Positions 43,176 through 54,634 of a DNA stretch of 64,000 nucleotides are shown here, piece by piece. Source of the DNA: Rhodovibrionaceae bacterium (GTDB lineage: Bacteria; Pseudomonadota; Alphaproteobacteria; Kiloniellales; DSM-21159); assembly GCA_028279885.1 (NCBI GenBank), contig JANQMX010000050.1, positions 62,001 to 126,000 on the forward strand. Reading direction: 5' to 3'. Every line of letters starts with the position of its first letter. Within the stretch, counting starts at the first letter, position 1. The position numbers and the translations under genes were made by a program. The notes beneath the pieces are model-generated. The model was not told where the DNA came from. It did no database searches and saw only the letters and a program-made list of their open reading frames with translations.

Positions 43176-45656
43176 GTGCGCTTTCTGCTTCGATGTCTCG
43201 GGCTGCTGATGGTGCTTGCACTGCTGGGGGCGGGGGGCGCCGCCGTGGTGCTCCATCACTTTAGCCAGGATCTGCCGGACTACGGCCAACTTGCCGAATA
43301 CGAGCCACCGATCGTGACCCGCATTCATGCGGGCGATGGGCGTTTGCTCGCCGAGTACGCTGAACAGAAGCGGGTTTTCGTTCCGGTCGATGCTGTCCCC
43401 CAGCGCGTCAAGCAGGCTTTCATCTCCGCGGAAGATCAGGAGTTCTATCAGCATCCCGGCGTCGACTTCAAAGCCCTGCTGCGTGCCGTCGTCACCAATG
43501 TGCGCAATCTGGGCTCTAACAGGCGGCCGGTCGGTGCCTCTACCATCACGCAGCAGGTTGCCAAGAACTTTCTGCTGACCAACGAAGTCTCGATCGAGCG
43601 CAAGATCAAGGAGGCCATTCTCGCCTTCCGCATCGAACAGGCCTACAGCAAGGACAAGATCCTCGAGCTTTACCTCAACGAGATTTTCCTTGGACAGCGC
43701 TCCTATGGTGTCGCCGCGGCGGCCCTCAATTACTTCAACAAGTCGCTCGACGAGCTGAGCGTCGAAGAGGCGGCCTATCTCGCGGCGCTGCCGAAGGCGC
43801 CCAACAACTATCATCCGACCCGGCGGACCGAGGCCGCCGTATCGCGTCGTAACTGGGTCATCGGCCGCATGCTGGAGGATGGGCATATTGGCTATGCGGA
43901 GGCCGAGATGGCTTCGGCTCAGCCGCTGTCCACGGCGGTGCGGGCAGAGACCGAGATCGTAACGGCCGATTTCTTCGCTGAGGAGGTGCGTCGGGACCTG
44001 GAACGCATCTACGGCGAAGAAGAACTCTACGGCGGGGGGCTTTCTGTCCAGACCACCATCGACCCGACGCTGCAGCGTCATGCCGACGCGGCTTTGCGCG
44101 AGGGACTGGTCGCCTATGACCGGCGGCATGGATGGCGCGGCGCAGTGGCGCAGCTCGATCCTGATGTCGTCGACGCAGACTGGGCCGCCGCGCTCAAAGA
44201 CGTCCCGCCTCCGGCCGCAAGCGGCGCATGGCAGCGGGCTTTGGTTCTGGCGCTGAGTGCAAATGCGGCCACGATTGGCCTGGTTGACGGCACTCAAGGC
44301 CGTATTCCCATGGCCGAGCTTGCCTGGGCTCGACCCACCCTGGAGGAGCAGAAGGTCGGCGCCCGACCGAACAGGCCTGGCGATGTGCTGGCGGTCGGCG
44401 ATGTGGTGCTGGTCGAGCCGGTGTCGCAGGACAGCGAGGGCAAGGACTATGAGGCCGGAACCTACGGGTTGCGGCAGATTCCGGCGGTCAACGGCGGTCT
44501 GATCGCGCTCGACCCCCACACCGGGCGCATCCTGGCCATGAGCGGCGGCTATTCCTATGCGGCGTCGGTGTTCAACCGGGCCATCCAGGCGCGGCGCCAG
44601 CCGGGCTCGGCCTTCAAGCCCTTCGTCTACCTGGCTGCGCTCGACAACGGCTACACGCCGAGCAGCATCGTGCTCGACGCCCCCATCGTCTTCGACCAGG
44701 GGCCGGGCCAGGAGAAATGGAAGCCGGCGAACTACACAAGCAAGTTCTATGGGCCGACCACCCTGCGCATCGGGCTGGAGAAGTCGCGCAACCTCATGAC
44801 CGTGCGGCTCGCTCAGGCGATCGGCATGGAAAAGGTGGCGGACTACGGGCAGCGCTTCGGCATCTACGATAGCTTGCCGACCGTCCTTTCCATGTCTCTT
44901 GGGGCTGGAGAAACGACCCTGCTAAGGGTCACCACCGCCTACGCGATGCTGGTCAATGGCGGCAAGCGCGTCACCCCAAGCCTGATCGATCGGGTGCAGA
45001 ACGCCAACGGCGAGACGATTTATCGGCATGATACACGGGAGTGCCCGAACTGCCGTGCTCAGCGTTGGGAGGGGCAGCTGATGCCGCGCTTGCCCGACAT
45101 CCGGGAGCAAGTCGCCGACCCCGTTAGTGCCTACCAGATCGTTGCCATGCTGCAGGGTGCGGTGCAGCAGGGCACCGGCGTGCGCCTTGCCTCGCTCGGC
45201 CGCCCGCTGGCCGGCAAGACGGGCACCACCAACGATTACCGCGACGCGTGGTTTGTCGGCTTCTCGCCCGACCTCGCTATCGGGGTCTACGTCGGCTTCG
45301 ATGATCCCAAGACCTTGGGCAAAGGCGAAGCCGGGTCCCGCGCGGCCTTGCCGATTTGGAAGGCTTTTGCCGAGAAAGCTTTCGAAAACGAGCCGCGCAC
45401 GCCGTTCCGCGTGCCGCCCGGCGTGCGCTTGGTGAAGGTTGCCCACGCCAGCGGCCAGCTACCGCGTCCCGGTGAGGGCAAGGTCATACTCGAAGCCTTT
45501 CGCGAGGGCTCTCAACCACGCAGCACTGGAAGCCGGCAGCTCCTGCAGCCCGTGGTGCGCCAGCCCGGGGTTGAGGGCAGCGAAGGTGAGACGGGCGCAA
45601 CGGTGCCCTTGGCCGTCGAGCCGGCGCCGATCCCTGGCCAAAGTGGCATTTACTAG
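43176..45656 (+). CDS. mrcA: Penicillin-binding protein 1A
   Basis: Bifunctional peptidoglycan glycosyltransferase/transpeptidase of 826 residues. An N-terminal anchor (RCLGLLMVLALLGAGGAAVV, about 6-25) is followed by the GT51 domain with EDQEFYQHPGVDF, GASTITQQVAKNF and the EIFLGQRSYGVAAAA region (about 80-220). The transpeptidase domain has the nucleophile SxxK in PGSAFKPFVY (about 480), SRN in KSRNLM, and KTGTTNDYRDAW (about 680). An OB-like domain lies between. The GTG at 43176 is chosen for the GGAG nearby; a TTG five codons earlier is an alternative. It follows the amidase and precedes prfB. Confidence 0.95.
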   Translation: MRFLLRCLGLLMVLALLGAGGAAVVLHHFSQDLPDYGQLAEYEPPIVTRIHAGDGRLLAEYAEQKRVFVPVDAVPQRVKQAFISAEDQEFYQHPGVDFKALLRAVVTNVRNLGSNRRPVGASTITQQVAKNFLLTNEVSIERKIKEAILAFRIEQAYSKDKILELYLNEIFLGQRSYGVAAAALNYFNKSLDELSVEEAAYLAALPKAPNNYHPTRRTEAAVSRRNWVIGRMLEDGHIGYAEAEMASAQPLSTAVRAETEIVTADFFAEEVRRDLERIYGEEELYGGGLSVQTTIDPTLQRHADAALREGLVAYDRRHGWRGAVAQLDPDVVDADWAAALKDVPPPAASGAWQRALVLALSANAATIGLVDGTQGRIPMAELAWARPTLEEQKVGARPNRPGDVLAVGDVVLVEPVSQDSEGKDYEAGTYGLRQIPAVNGGLIALDPHTGRILAMSGGYSYAASVFNRAIQARRQPGSAFKPFVYLAALDNGYTPSSIVLDAPIVFDQGPGQEKWKPANYTSKFYGPTTLRIGLEKSRNLMTVRLAQAIGMEKVADYGQRFGIYDSLPTVLSMSLGAGETTLLRVTTAYAMLVNGGKRVTPSLIDRVQNANGETIYRHDTRECPNCRAQRWEGQLMPRLPDIREQVADPVSAYQIVAMLQGAVQQGTGVRLASLGRPLAGKTGTTNDYRDAWFVGFSPDLAIGVYVGFDDPKTLGKGEAGSRAALPIWKAFAEKAFENEPRTPFRVPPGVRLVKVAHASGQLPRPGEGKVILEAFREGSQPRSTGSRQLLQPVVRQPGVEGSEGETGATVPLAVEPAPIPGQSGIY

Positions 45657-45731
45657 CTGTCTCGCGGCTTGCGAGGGCGGGGTCGCCACCCTACAAGTCT
45701 TAACGCAACATGCGTAGGAAGGAGCCTGGTC

Positions 45732-46857
45732 GTGCGGGCCGAACATCAAGCAGCCGTTGACGAGATCACTCAGTCTTTGGGCCTGCTGAGGAGGTATCTT
45801 TGACCTGGAAACCTCTCAGGCACGCCTAGCAGAGCTCAACACGCAGGCAGAGGCGCCCGACCTCTGGGACGATGCCGAACGGGCACAGGCGCTTATGCGC
45901 GAGCGTTCGCTGCTGGAAGAGCGGCTGCAAGGTTATCAAGCGCTGGAAAGCGGTCTTGACGATGCCGTTACGCTGCTGGAGCTGGGCGAGGCGGAGGAAG
46001 ACGCCGAGAGCGTTTCCGAGGCCGAGGAGCAGTTGGAAAAACTGAAGGCGCGCGCCGGTAAGCGCGTGCTGGAGTCGATGCTCTCCGGTGAGGCCGATGC
46101 CAACGACTGCTATCTTGAGATCAACGCCGGCGCGGGCGGCACTGAAGCGCAGGATTGGGCTCAGATGCTGCTCCGCATGTATCTGCGATGGGCCGAGCGG
46201 CGCGGCTTCAAGACCGAGCTCCTCGAGGAGAGCCCCGGAGAAGAAGCTGGCATCAAGTCGAGCTCCTTAAAAATTTCAGGACACAACGCCTATGGCTGGC
46301 TGAAGACCGAGAGCGGCGTCCATCGCCTGGTTCGTATCTCGCCCTTCGACAGCCAAGCCCGGCGCCACACGTCCTTTGCCAGTGCCTGGGTCTATCCGGT
46401 GGTGGACGATGCCATCGAAGTCGACATCCAAGACAAGGACTTGCGCGTCGACACCTATCGGGCCTCGGGGGCTGGCGGGCAGCACGTCAACCGAACGGAC
46501 TCGGCTGTCCGCATCACCCATCTGCCGACTGGCATCGTCGTTCAGTGCCAAAGCGACCGCTCTCAGCACCGGAACCGGGCGACAGCCATGGCCATGCTGA
46601 AAGCAAGGCTTTACGAACACGAGCTACAAAAGCGCGAGGCGGAAGCACAGGCGGAGGCCGACTCCAAGTCCGAAATCGGCTGGGGGCATCAGATCCGCTC
46701 CTACGTTCTGCAGCCCTACCAGATGGTCAAAGACCTGCGCACGGCAGTGGAGAAGGGCAATGCGCAAGGGGTTCTCGATGGCGATATCGACGATTTCCTC
46801 GAGGCGGCCCTGTCGCAGCGCATCGGCGGTGCATCTGCCTCTGAGGCGGCCCAATGA
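45732..46857 (+). CDS. prfB: Peptide chain release factor 2, with programmed +1 frameshift
   Basis: Release factor for UAA and UGA codons, about 374 residues. The zero frame starts at a GTG (45732, after GGAAGGAG) and runs 23 codons to an in-frame TGA at 45801. Just before it is the classic slip sequence: AGGAGG, TAT, CTT, TGAC. A +1 shift at CTT leads into the main frame (GAC at 45802 onward) to 46857. The RF2 specificity motif SPF is in [11 protein letters not shown] and the catalytic GGQ is in [12 protein letters not shown] (about residue 246). This is not a broken gene: it autoregulates through termination efficiency at UGA. Confidence 0.96.
45791..45804 (+). promoter_or_regulatory. RF2 programmed +1 frameshift site
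   Basis: Shine-Dalgarno-like GAGG followed by TAT CTT TGA C. The ribosome slips forward one base at CTT/TGA when RF2 is low. The layout matches the canonical bacterial site closely. Confidence 0.95.
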
Positions 46858-47040
46858 GGCAAGAAGCGGACTCGCGCTGAGTTTTCTGTTCTTTTGTTCG
46901 GCATTTGATCGATAAATAAAATATAATATTGTTCAAATAAAAACTTGCTGAACTCAACGATTGACTTGAGCAGTTTACCTTTTTTCAATCTCCTTAGTAT
47001 GTAATGCGAGCATCTCGAGACTGACCAATGGAGGTTCAGG
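46858..47040 (+). promoter_or_regulatory. AT-rich upstream region of the flp pilin gene
   Basis: This 183-base gap is far richer in A/T than anything around it, especially around 46911-46946. A weak ACTC/GAGT hairpin followed by TTTTCTGTTCTTTT (about 46873-46896) may end prfB transcription. A TTGACT lies near 46963 without a well-spaced -10 element. A strong promoter for the pilin is likely but not placed. The ribosome site GGAGG precedes the pilin ATG. Confidence 0.45.
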
Positions 47041-47241
47041 ATGCTTGCCACCTTTAATCGACTGATCAAAGACGACGAGGGCGCGACCGCCATCGAATAC
47101 GGCCTGATCGCCGGACTCGTCTCCGTTGCCGCCATCACCGCGCTGACCGCGATGGGTGGTTCTCTTGGCAACATGTTCGGCTTCGTGTCGAACGAACTCC
47201 AAAACGCCGTTAACAATGCTACCCCCGCCACCACTCCGTAA
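47041..47241 (+). CDS. flp: Flp/Fap type IVb pilin
   Basis: Major subunit of the Tad (tight adherence) pilus, 66 residues. The prepilin is cleaved after the Gly of DDEGATAIEYGLIAGLVS, and the Glu-Tyr of the motif and the hydrophobic helix (about 16-40) are typical. The C-terminus is short and Thr/Pro-rich. The gene lies first in the locus, followed by cpaB-tadC. No prepilin peptidase (CpaA/TadV) is in the window. Confidence 0.95.
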   Translation: MLATFNRLIKDDEGATAIEYGLIAGLVSVAAITALTAMGGSLGNMFGFVSNELQNAVNNATPATTP

Positions 47242-47322
47242 TACACTGCGGGTGTAGCCAACACCCTTGGGGGTTGCGGAGTGGTGAAGCAACTTCGCCC
47301 TCGGCCTCCAAGATCGAGATTG

Positions 47323-47360
47323 ACCGGCGTGCGGCCTACCGCGCGCCGGTTCGTCTTTCT
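47323..47360 (+). terminator. Terminator-like hairpin after flp
   Basis: Arms ACCGGCGTGC and GCGCGCCGGT (47323-47332 with 47341-47350, one G-T pair), an 8-base loop and TCGTCTTTCT after it. A partial terminator between flp and cpaB would make the pilin transcript more abundant than the machinery transcript. The rest of 47242-47542 holds no gene. Confidence 0.6.
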
Positions 47361-47542
47361 GTCGGGACATAAAGACGTGCGATCGCGGTTCCAGCGCGAC
47401 CAGAAAAGAGCGGGACAAAAGTGCGACATGGCCCCGCCTTAACCAAGCGCAGAGAAAGTCTTTTTAGTCTAGCGGATGGAGTACTTCACGTGCCGGGTCT
47501 GCAGGACGCGGCGGCATGCTGGAGGAGGCCGGGAAGGCAACC

Positions 47543-48559
47543 ATGTCTACGCGTAAGATCATTCTTTTGGCTCTCGCACTGATCACCGGTGTCGGGACGC
47601 TCTATATGGCGCGCTCGCTGATGACGCCGCCGGAGCCCGTCGTTATCCAGACCCAGGCCCCGGCGCCCGCACCGATACCGGAGCGGTCCGTGCTCGTCGC
47701 GCGGCGCGATCTCCCGGCCGGTACGCTGATTCGCGACAATCACCTCGAATGGCTGCCGTGGCCGGAGACCGAAGGAGAGCTGGCGCGCTACATCGTGCGG
47801 CAAGACCAGACCATTGAGGACTTCTTCGGCTCAGTGGTCCGTCGCGGCATCGGCGTAGGTGAGCCCGTGACCGAGGACAGGTTGGTCAAGCCGGGTGAGC
47901 AAGGTTTCCTAGCCGCCGTCCTCGAGCCAGAGCACCGTGCTGTCTCGGTCTCGATCAACCCCATCACGGGCGTTGCCGGCTTCATCTTTCCTGGCGACCG
48001 CGTCGACCTGATCCTGACCCACAGCATCCCTTACGAGGGCGAGATGCCGATCGGCGAACGCCGGGTCACTGAAACCGTTTTGACCGATCTGCGCGTGTTG
48101 GCCATCGACCAGGAAACGAACGATCAGGAGGCGACCCCGCGCGTCGGCGAGATCGTGACGCTGGAGGTCGAACCGAAGCAAGCCGAGCTGGTCATCCTCA
48201 TGAGCCAGATGGGTCGGCTTTCCCTGAGTTTGCGCAGTTTGGTTCGCGAAGACGAAGAGGATGAGGCGCCAATCGCTTCAACCCCCGTTGCCGCAGCAGA
48301 GCGCGCGGCAATCCAGGCCTCCACCGCAAAGGCGATGGAGGGACCGGATGCGCGCCCTGAGAAAGCCCGAGTTCCTCAGGTCAAACGGCCACGCCAAGAG
48401 GACATGACCGCGGCTGAACGGGCTGCAGCGCGGCGCTCCTCGATTGACCGGCCGTACGCCTGGGACAGCGATGTCAGCCACATCCTTCCTGGGCCGGGTA
48501 CACACCGGGTTCGCGTAATGCGCGGCGAAGTCGTGGCTATCGAGCATTTCAGCAACTAG
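47543..48559 (+). CDS. cpaB: Flp pilus assembly protein CpaB
   Basis: Periplasmic Tad component of 338 residues (also RcpC). An N-terminal membrane anchor (ILLALALITGVGTLYMA, about 6-22) precedes a SAF-like domain (about 48-110, VLVARRDLPAGTLI) and the RcpC core with AVSVSINPITGVAGFIFPGD (about 134-153). The C-terminal third has an Ala/Arg-rich linker and a short tail around VRVMRGE. ATG 47543 is preferred over an in-frame start 9 codons earlier. It is 9 bases from cpaC. Confidence 0.92.
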   Translation: MSTRKIILLALALITGVGTLYMARSLMTPPEPVVIQTQAPAPAPIPERSVLVARRDLPAGTLIRDNHLEWLPWPETEGELARYIVRQDQTIEDFFGSVVRRGIGVGEPVTEDRLVKPGEQGFLAAVLEPEHRAVSVSINPITGVAGFIFPGDRVDLILTHSIPYEGEMPIGERRVTETVLTDLRVLAIDQETNDQEATPRVGEIVTLEVEPKQAELVILMSQMGRLSLSLRSLVREDEEDEAPIASTPVAAAERAAIQASTAKAMEGPDARPEKARVPQVKRPRQEDMTAAERAAARRSSIDRPYAWDSDVSHILPGPGTHRVRVMRGEVVAIEHFSN

Positions 48560-48568
48560 TGACGTGAG

Positions 48569-49966
48569 ATGAAGCCGATGCAATGGCATGGCCGGGCAAG
48601 AAGCAAATTGGGTCGATGGAGTGCTGTCCTGGCGCTTCTGGTTGGGCTGCTGGCGGCGTCCTCAGCCGCTGCGCAGGTGCTCTCCATCGAAATCAACAAG
48701 GGGCGCACGATAAAGCTCGAGCGCCCAGCAGCCTCGGTTTTCATCGCTAATCCAGACATCGCCGACATTCAACTGATTACGCCGACCATGCTCTATGTCT
48801 TCGGCCGGGCGACGGGCGAAACCAGCCTGCTGGCGGTCGATGCGCGCGACCGAGTCATGATCGATCGTCCGATCAGCGTGAACCACAATCTCTCCGGGCT
48901 GCAGCGTGCGCTCAGGCGCGCCCTACCGGGACGCGAGATCACGGTCTCGACGGCGCAGACCGGTATCGTCATGAGCGGGCTGGTGACGTCCGCAAGCGAG
49001 GCCGATAGGGCGCGGCGCATCGCACAGCGCTTTATCGGAGAGGCGGACGAGATCATCAACGAGGTCGGCATCGAAGGGCCGCAGCAGGTTCAGCTACGGG
49101 TCAAGATCGTCGAGATGAACCGGGCCGTTGCCAAGCAGTTCGGGGTCAATCTGGAGGTTCTGGCGCAGTTCGGTGACTTCGGCTTCGCCTATGGCGCCTT
49201 CGACGACATTGTCTTCGGCGATGGAGGCGGCCTTCTGCGCTCAAACGATGGTGCCAATAACACGCTGCTGCAATTCAATTCGGATGATGTGAGCGTTAAC
49301 GCGCTGATCGACTCCCTGAACGAAAACGGTTTGGTGCGCCTCTTGGCCGAGCCCAATCTGACGGCGATATCGGGCGAAACGGCGAGTTTCCTGGCCGGCG
49401 GAGAGTTTCCGATTCCGATCGACACCGACGACGGCATTGCCATCGAATTCAAGGAATTCGGTGTGCAGCTGAACTTTACCCCGACCATCATCGGCGACGG
49501 TCGCATCAACCTGCACGTCCGCCCGGAAGTGAGTGCCACTTCCACCGCCAATGCCATTCAGACCGGCTCGGGCACCGTGCCGTCGCTCGTTTCCCGACGC
49601 GCAGAGACGACGGTCGAGCTGGGCAGTGGACAGTCCTTCGCCATTGGCGGGCTGTTGCGGGTTGATGACCGTTACGACATCGACAAGCAGCCGTTGTTGG
49701 GTGACATCCCGATTTTGGGCGTCCTGTTCCGTTCCAGCTCCTTCCAGCGCGACGAAAGCGAGTTGGTGATTATCGTGACGCCCTATCTGGTGAAGCCGGC
49801 CTCGTCTCCCGATCAGCTGGCGACCCCGGCGGATGGCTTCGTGCCGCCAAGCGATTACGAGTTCTTCATCGAGGGCGACTACGTCGGCACACCGGACGGC
49901 TATGAGGGCGGGAGCGCCACTGCGCCCGACGAGCCGGTGGGTAACTTCGGCTTCCTTCTGCAATAG
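48569..49966 (+). CDS. cpaC: Tad pilus secretin CpaC/RcpA
   Basis: Outer-membrane secretin of 465 residues. A signal peptide (about 1-35, ending SAAAQ) is followed by the pilus N-domain (about 38-105, PDIADIQLITPTMLYVFG), a BON-like region (about 110-165) and the secretin core with LLAEPNLTAISGETASFLAGG (about 255-275) and SELVIIVTPYLVKP at the end. The length is within the usual range. It forms the channel through which the Flp pilus leaves the cell. The next gene, cpaD, starts 9 bases on. Confidence 0.93.
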   Translation: MKPMQWHGRARSKLGRWSAVLALLVGLLAASSAAAQVLSIEINKGRTIKLERPAASVFIANPDIADIQLITPTMLYVFGRATGETSLLAVDARDRVMIDRPISVNHNLSGLQRALRRALPGREITVSTAQTGIVMSGLVTSASEADRARRIAQRFIGEADEIINEVGIEGPQQVQLRVKIVEMNRAVAKQFGVNLEVLAQFGDFGFAYGAFDDIVFGDGGGLLRSNDGANNTLLQFNSDDVSVNALIDSLNENGLVRLLAEPNLTAISGETASFLAGGEFPIPIDTDDGIAIEFKEFGVQLNFTPTIIGDGRINLHVRPEVSATSTANAIQTGSGTVPSLVSRRAETTVELGSGQSFAIGGLLRVDDRYDIDKQPLLGDIPILGVLFRSSSFQRDESELVIIVTPYLVKPASSPDQLATPADGFVPPSDYEFFIEGDYVGTPDGYEGGSATAPDEPVGNFGFLLQ

Positions 49967-49975
49967 AGGTTGGTG

Positions 49976-50629
49976 ATGATCAGGCGTCATATCTACGCGA
50001 GCTGTTTCTTTGCCGCCGCCGCATTGCTTGGCGCCTGCGCTCAGCAGGACCAGCCGCCGCAGGAGGACATCAAGCGGGTCGTCGTCAAGGAGTTTGACTC
50101 GCTCCATGCCGTTCGCTTTCAGAGCGGCAATGTGATTGTTTCGCCCGCGGAAGCGGAGCGATTGCTCGGTTTCATGCGGCGAATCAACCCAAGCGATCGC
50201 GACAAGATCCTGGTGGAGTACCCTGGCCGCGTCGACAGCAGGGGCACCGAGCTAAGGCGCGCCGAGATCGTCGCCAAGCTGCTGGCCAAGCACGGCTACT
50301 TGGCCAAACCCTTTTCCCTGCAAGAGCAGGCCCCGGACTTGATCCGCGTTTCTGTCAGCCGGGTCGTCGCCCAGGCGCCGGACGACTGTCCCAATTGGTC
50401 GCCGCTGACTTTCCAAGAAGACATTGCCAACGGCGTCGGCTCCAATCTCGGCTGCTCTACGGCGCATAATCTCTCGGTGATGATTGCGGATCCCCATGAC
50501 CTGATCGAGGGCCGTGATGGCGGCCCGGCCACGTCAGATCCGGCTGTTCTGGGGCAAGAGCGCTATCGCAAAGGCGAGAAGAAGGAGTTCCTGGAAGGAA
50601 CGATCGTCGGCATCGGAGGGGGCGGTTGA
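49976..50629 (+). CDS. cpaD: Tad pilus lipoprotein CpaD
   Basis: Lipoprotein of 217 residues with lipobox LLGAC (Cys about 20). The body has GxP-type and APDCPNWSPL segments typical of CpaD, followed by SNLGCSTAHNLSVMIADPHDLIEGR near the C-terminus, the most conserved part of the family. It is thought to aid the secretin in the outer membrane. ATG 49976 is used; TTG and GTG just upstream in frame are unlikely. Its stop overlaps the cpaE start (TGATG). Confidence 0.9.
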   Translation: MIRRHIYASCFFAAAALLGACAQQDQPPQEDIKRVVVKEFDSLHAVRFQSGNVIVSPAEAERLLGFMRRINPSDRDKILVEYPGRVDSRGTELRRAEIVAKLLAKHGYLAKPFSLQEQAPDLIRVSVSRVVAQAPDDCPNWSPLTFQEDIANGVGSNLGCSTAHNLSVMIADPHDLIEGRDGGPATSDPAVLGQERYRKGEKKEFLEGTIVGIGGGG

Positions 50630-51872
50630 TGGTAGAGGCGGCCGAACAGCTACCCGAGAGCAGCCTGATTACTTTCAACCCTGAATTCATGGCGGTGGTG
50701 GCCGACGATGAGACGCGCCATGCGGCCAGTGTTGCTGCGCAAGCCCAAGGCTGGGAGGACAGCGCGGTACAAATCGGCAACATCGAGCACCTGGATGGCC
50801 TGGTCAATTCGATGCAGGCGCCGCGCCTCTTGGTTGCGGATCTCGACGGCGCTGTGGACCCGGCCGGAGCCCTGCTTTCGCTCGCTGTCGAATGCGGCGA
50901 CCGTTGCGGCATCGTTGCGGTCGGTTCGACCAACGATGTAACGCTCTATCGTGCCCTCAAGACAGCCGGTGCGGCAGACTACTTGGTCAAGCCGGTGACA
51001 ACCGAAGCTTTGCTGGAAGCGCTCGGCGCCGTGGGACGGGCCAGCGGAACCACTCGCATGCCGGCAAAGGAGGGCCAGAAGCAAGGCAAGGTCGTCTGCG
51101 TCATCGGGGCACGGGGCGGTGTCGGCGCCAGCGCGATGGCCGTCAACTCGGCCTGGTTCCTTGCCCACGAGTACAAGAAGAAGACGGTCATTCTGGACCT
51201 TGACCTGCATTTTGGGGTCAGCTCGTTGGCCTTGGACCTGGAGCCAGGCCATGGGCTCCGAGAGGCCTTGGAATCGCCGGACCGCCTAGACAGCCTCCTA
51301 CTCGTCTCCTCGCTGGTCAACGAGAGCGACAATCTCTGCATTCTCGGCGGCGAGGAGCCCCTTGAGCAGGCTATCGACTTCGAGAACGCCGGTATCGGAA
51401 CCCTTTTCGACGAGCTGGCCAACCAGTTTGACTGCGTCGTGGTCGATATGCCGCGCGTTCTCATTCCTCGGCACCGGCACATCCTTGCGAAGTGCAACGA
51501 CGTCTATCTGGTGACGGACTTCACTCTGCCTGCCCTGCGCGACTGCGGCCGTATCCTGGAGGTGATCGATGGGCTTCACGCCGGCTTCACCTGCCATGTT
51601 GTCGGTAGCCGCATCGGTAAAGAGCGTAGCGGTCAACTCGACAAAGCGACCTTCCAGCGCAACCTGAAGCGGAACGTCGAATTCGTGCTGCCGGAAGACT
51701 CCAAGACCTTCGCCAACGCTGCGAATGCCGGCAAGACCGTCGGGGAGATGGCGCGCAACGCCGTCGTGTCGAAGACCTTCTCGCGTATCGCCAAAGACTT
51801 GGCGGCAAGTGAGGACAAGGAGCCGAAGAAGGTCGGGCTCCTCGGAAAGCTCAAGCTATTGGTCCATAAGTG

Positions 51873-51873
<1 letters not shown>
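50629..51873 (+). CDS. cpaE: Tad pilus assembly ATPase-like protein CpaE/TadZ
   Basis: Protein of 414 residues combining an atypical receiver-like N-terminal domain (about 20-140) with a ParA/MinD-type domain (about 150-400). The deviant Walker A reads GARGGVGASAMAVN (about 158-171), and FDCVVVDMPR is the Walker B region. TadZ localises the pilus machine to a pole. No phosphorylation Asp arrangement is certain in the receiver-like part. The start overlaps cpaD and its stop overlaps cpaF, both as TGATG. Confidence 0.92.
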
Positions 51874-53647
<1,774 letters not shown>

Positions 53648-53648
<1 letters not shown>

Positions 53649-54634
53649 TGGAACTGACCAACGAAACACTGCCCTTCATCGTCGCCGGGGGGATGGTGCT
53701 GACGATTCTTGTGCTTGGCTTCGCACTCGCTGGAGACGGCCCTTCCGGCAGTCAGGTCAAACGGCGGCTGAAGCGAGTCAGCAGCGACAAATCGCTGCGC
53801 GATGAGGCCTACGTTTCCGTGCGCCGGCGCGACGTCGATGCCTCGGCGTCGCCGGTCGGTCGCATTCTGGCTGCTTTGGTGCCGGCGCCGAAGAAGATGC
53901 GCGCACGGCTCGACCGGACCGGACGCTCGATCTCGCTCAGCCAGTACCTCGTCGCCAACGTTCTTGTTGCCGGGCTGTTTCTGCTGGTCTTCAAGGTGGC
54001 GGCGTCGCTGGCCTGGATCGTCGCGGTCCCCTTGTCGATAGCCGCGGGGCTCGCTCTACCGCACATGGTGGTCGGCAAGATGGCCGACCGCCGCACCACC
54101 AAGTTCATCGAGAGTTTTCCCGATGCCATCGACTTGATGATCCGCGGCCTGCGATCCGGTCTGCCGGTGACGGAATCGATCAAGGCCGTGGCGGCGGAAA
54201 TGTCGGACCCCGTCGGAACCGAGTTCCGACACGTGGCCGACGCCCTCAAGCTCGGCTCCCCCATAGAGGAAGCGATGTGGAGCGTTGCGCGTCGCCTGCA
54301 GATCCCTGAGTTCAAGTTTCTGGTCATCGCCATGTCCATCCAGCGGGAGACGGGTGGCAATCTCGCGGAGACGCTCGGCAACCTCTCCGTCCTGTTGCGC
54401 CAGCGTAAGCAGTTCAAGCTGAAGATCCGGGCCATGTCGTCTGAGGCGCGGGCCAGTGCCTACATCATCGGTTCTCTGCCCTTCGTCACCTTCGCCCTGA
54501 TCTATCTCGTCAATCCCGGCTACGTGATGATGCTGTTCGAGGATTTGCGAGGCATGGTGATGGTTGGCCTCGCGTTGAGCTCTATCTCCGTCGGTGCCTT
54601 TGTCATGTCGAAGCTGGTGAGGTTTGAGATCTGA
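53648..54634 (+). CDS. tadB: Tad membrane protein TadB
   Basis: Inner-membrane platform protein of 328 residues, GspF-like. Predicted membrane segments are near 8-28, 100-140 (VANVLVAGLFLLVFKVAAS), and two at the C-terminus (about 270-325), with a T2SSF domain (about 155-285) containing FIESFPDAIDLMIRGLRSGLPV. It partners with TadC to anchor the assembly ATPase. It is coupled to cpaF and tadC by TGATG. Confidence 0.92.

Noticed and set aside
45801..45803. In-frame TGA in prfB taken as a pseudogene
   Set aside because: The surrounding sequence is the canonical RF2 programmed frameshift site.
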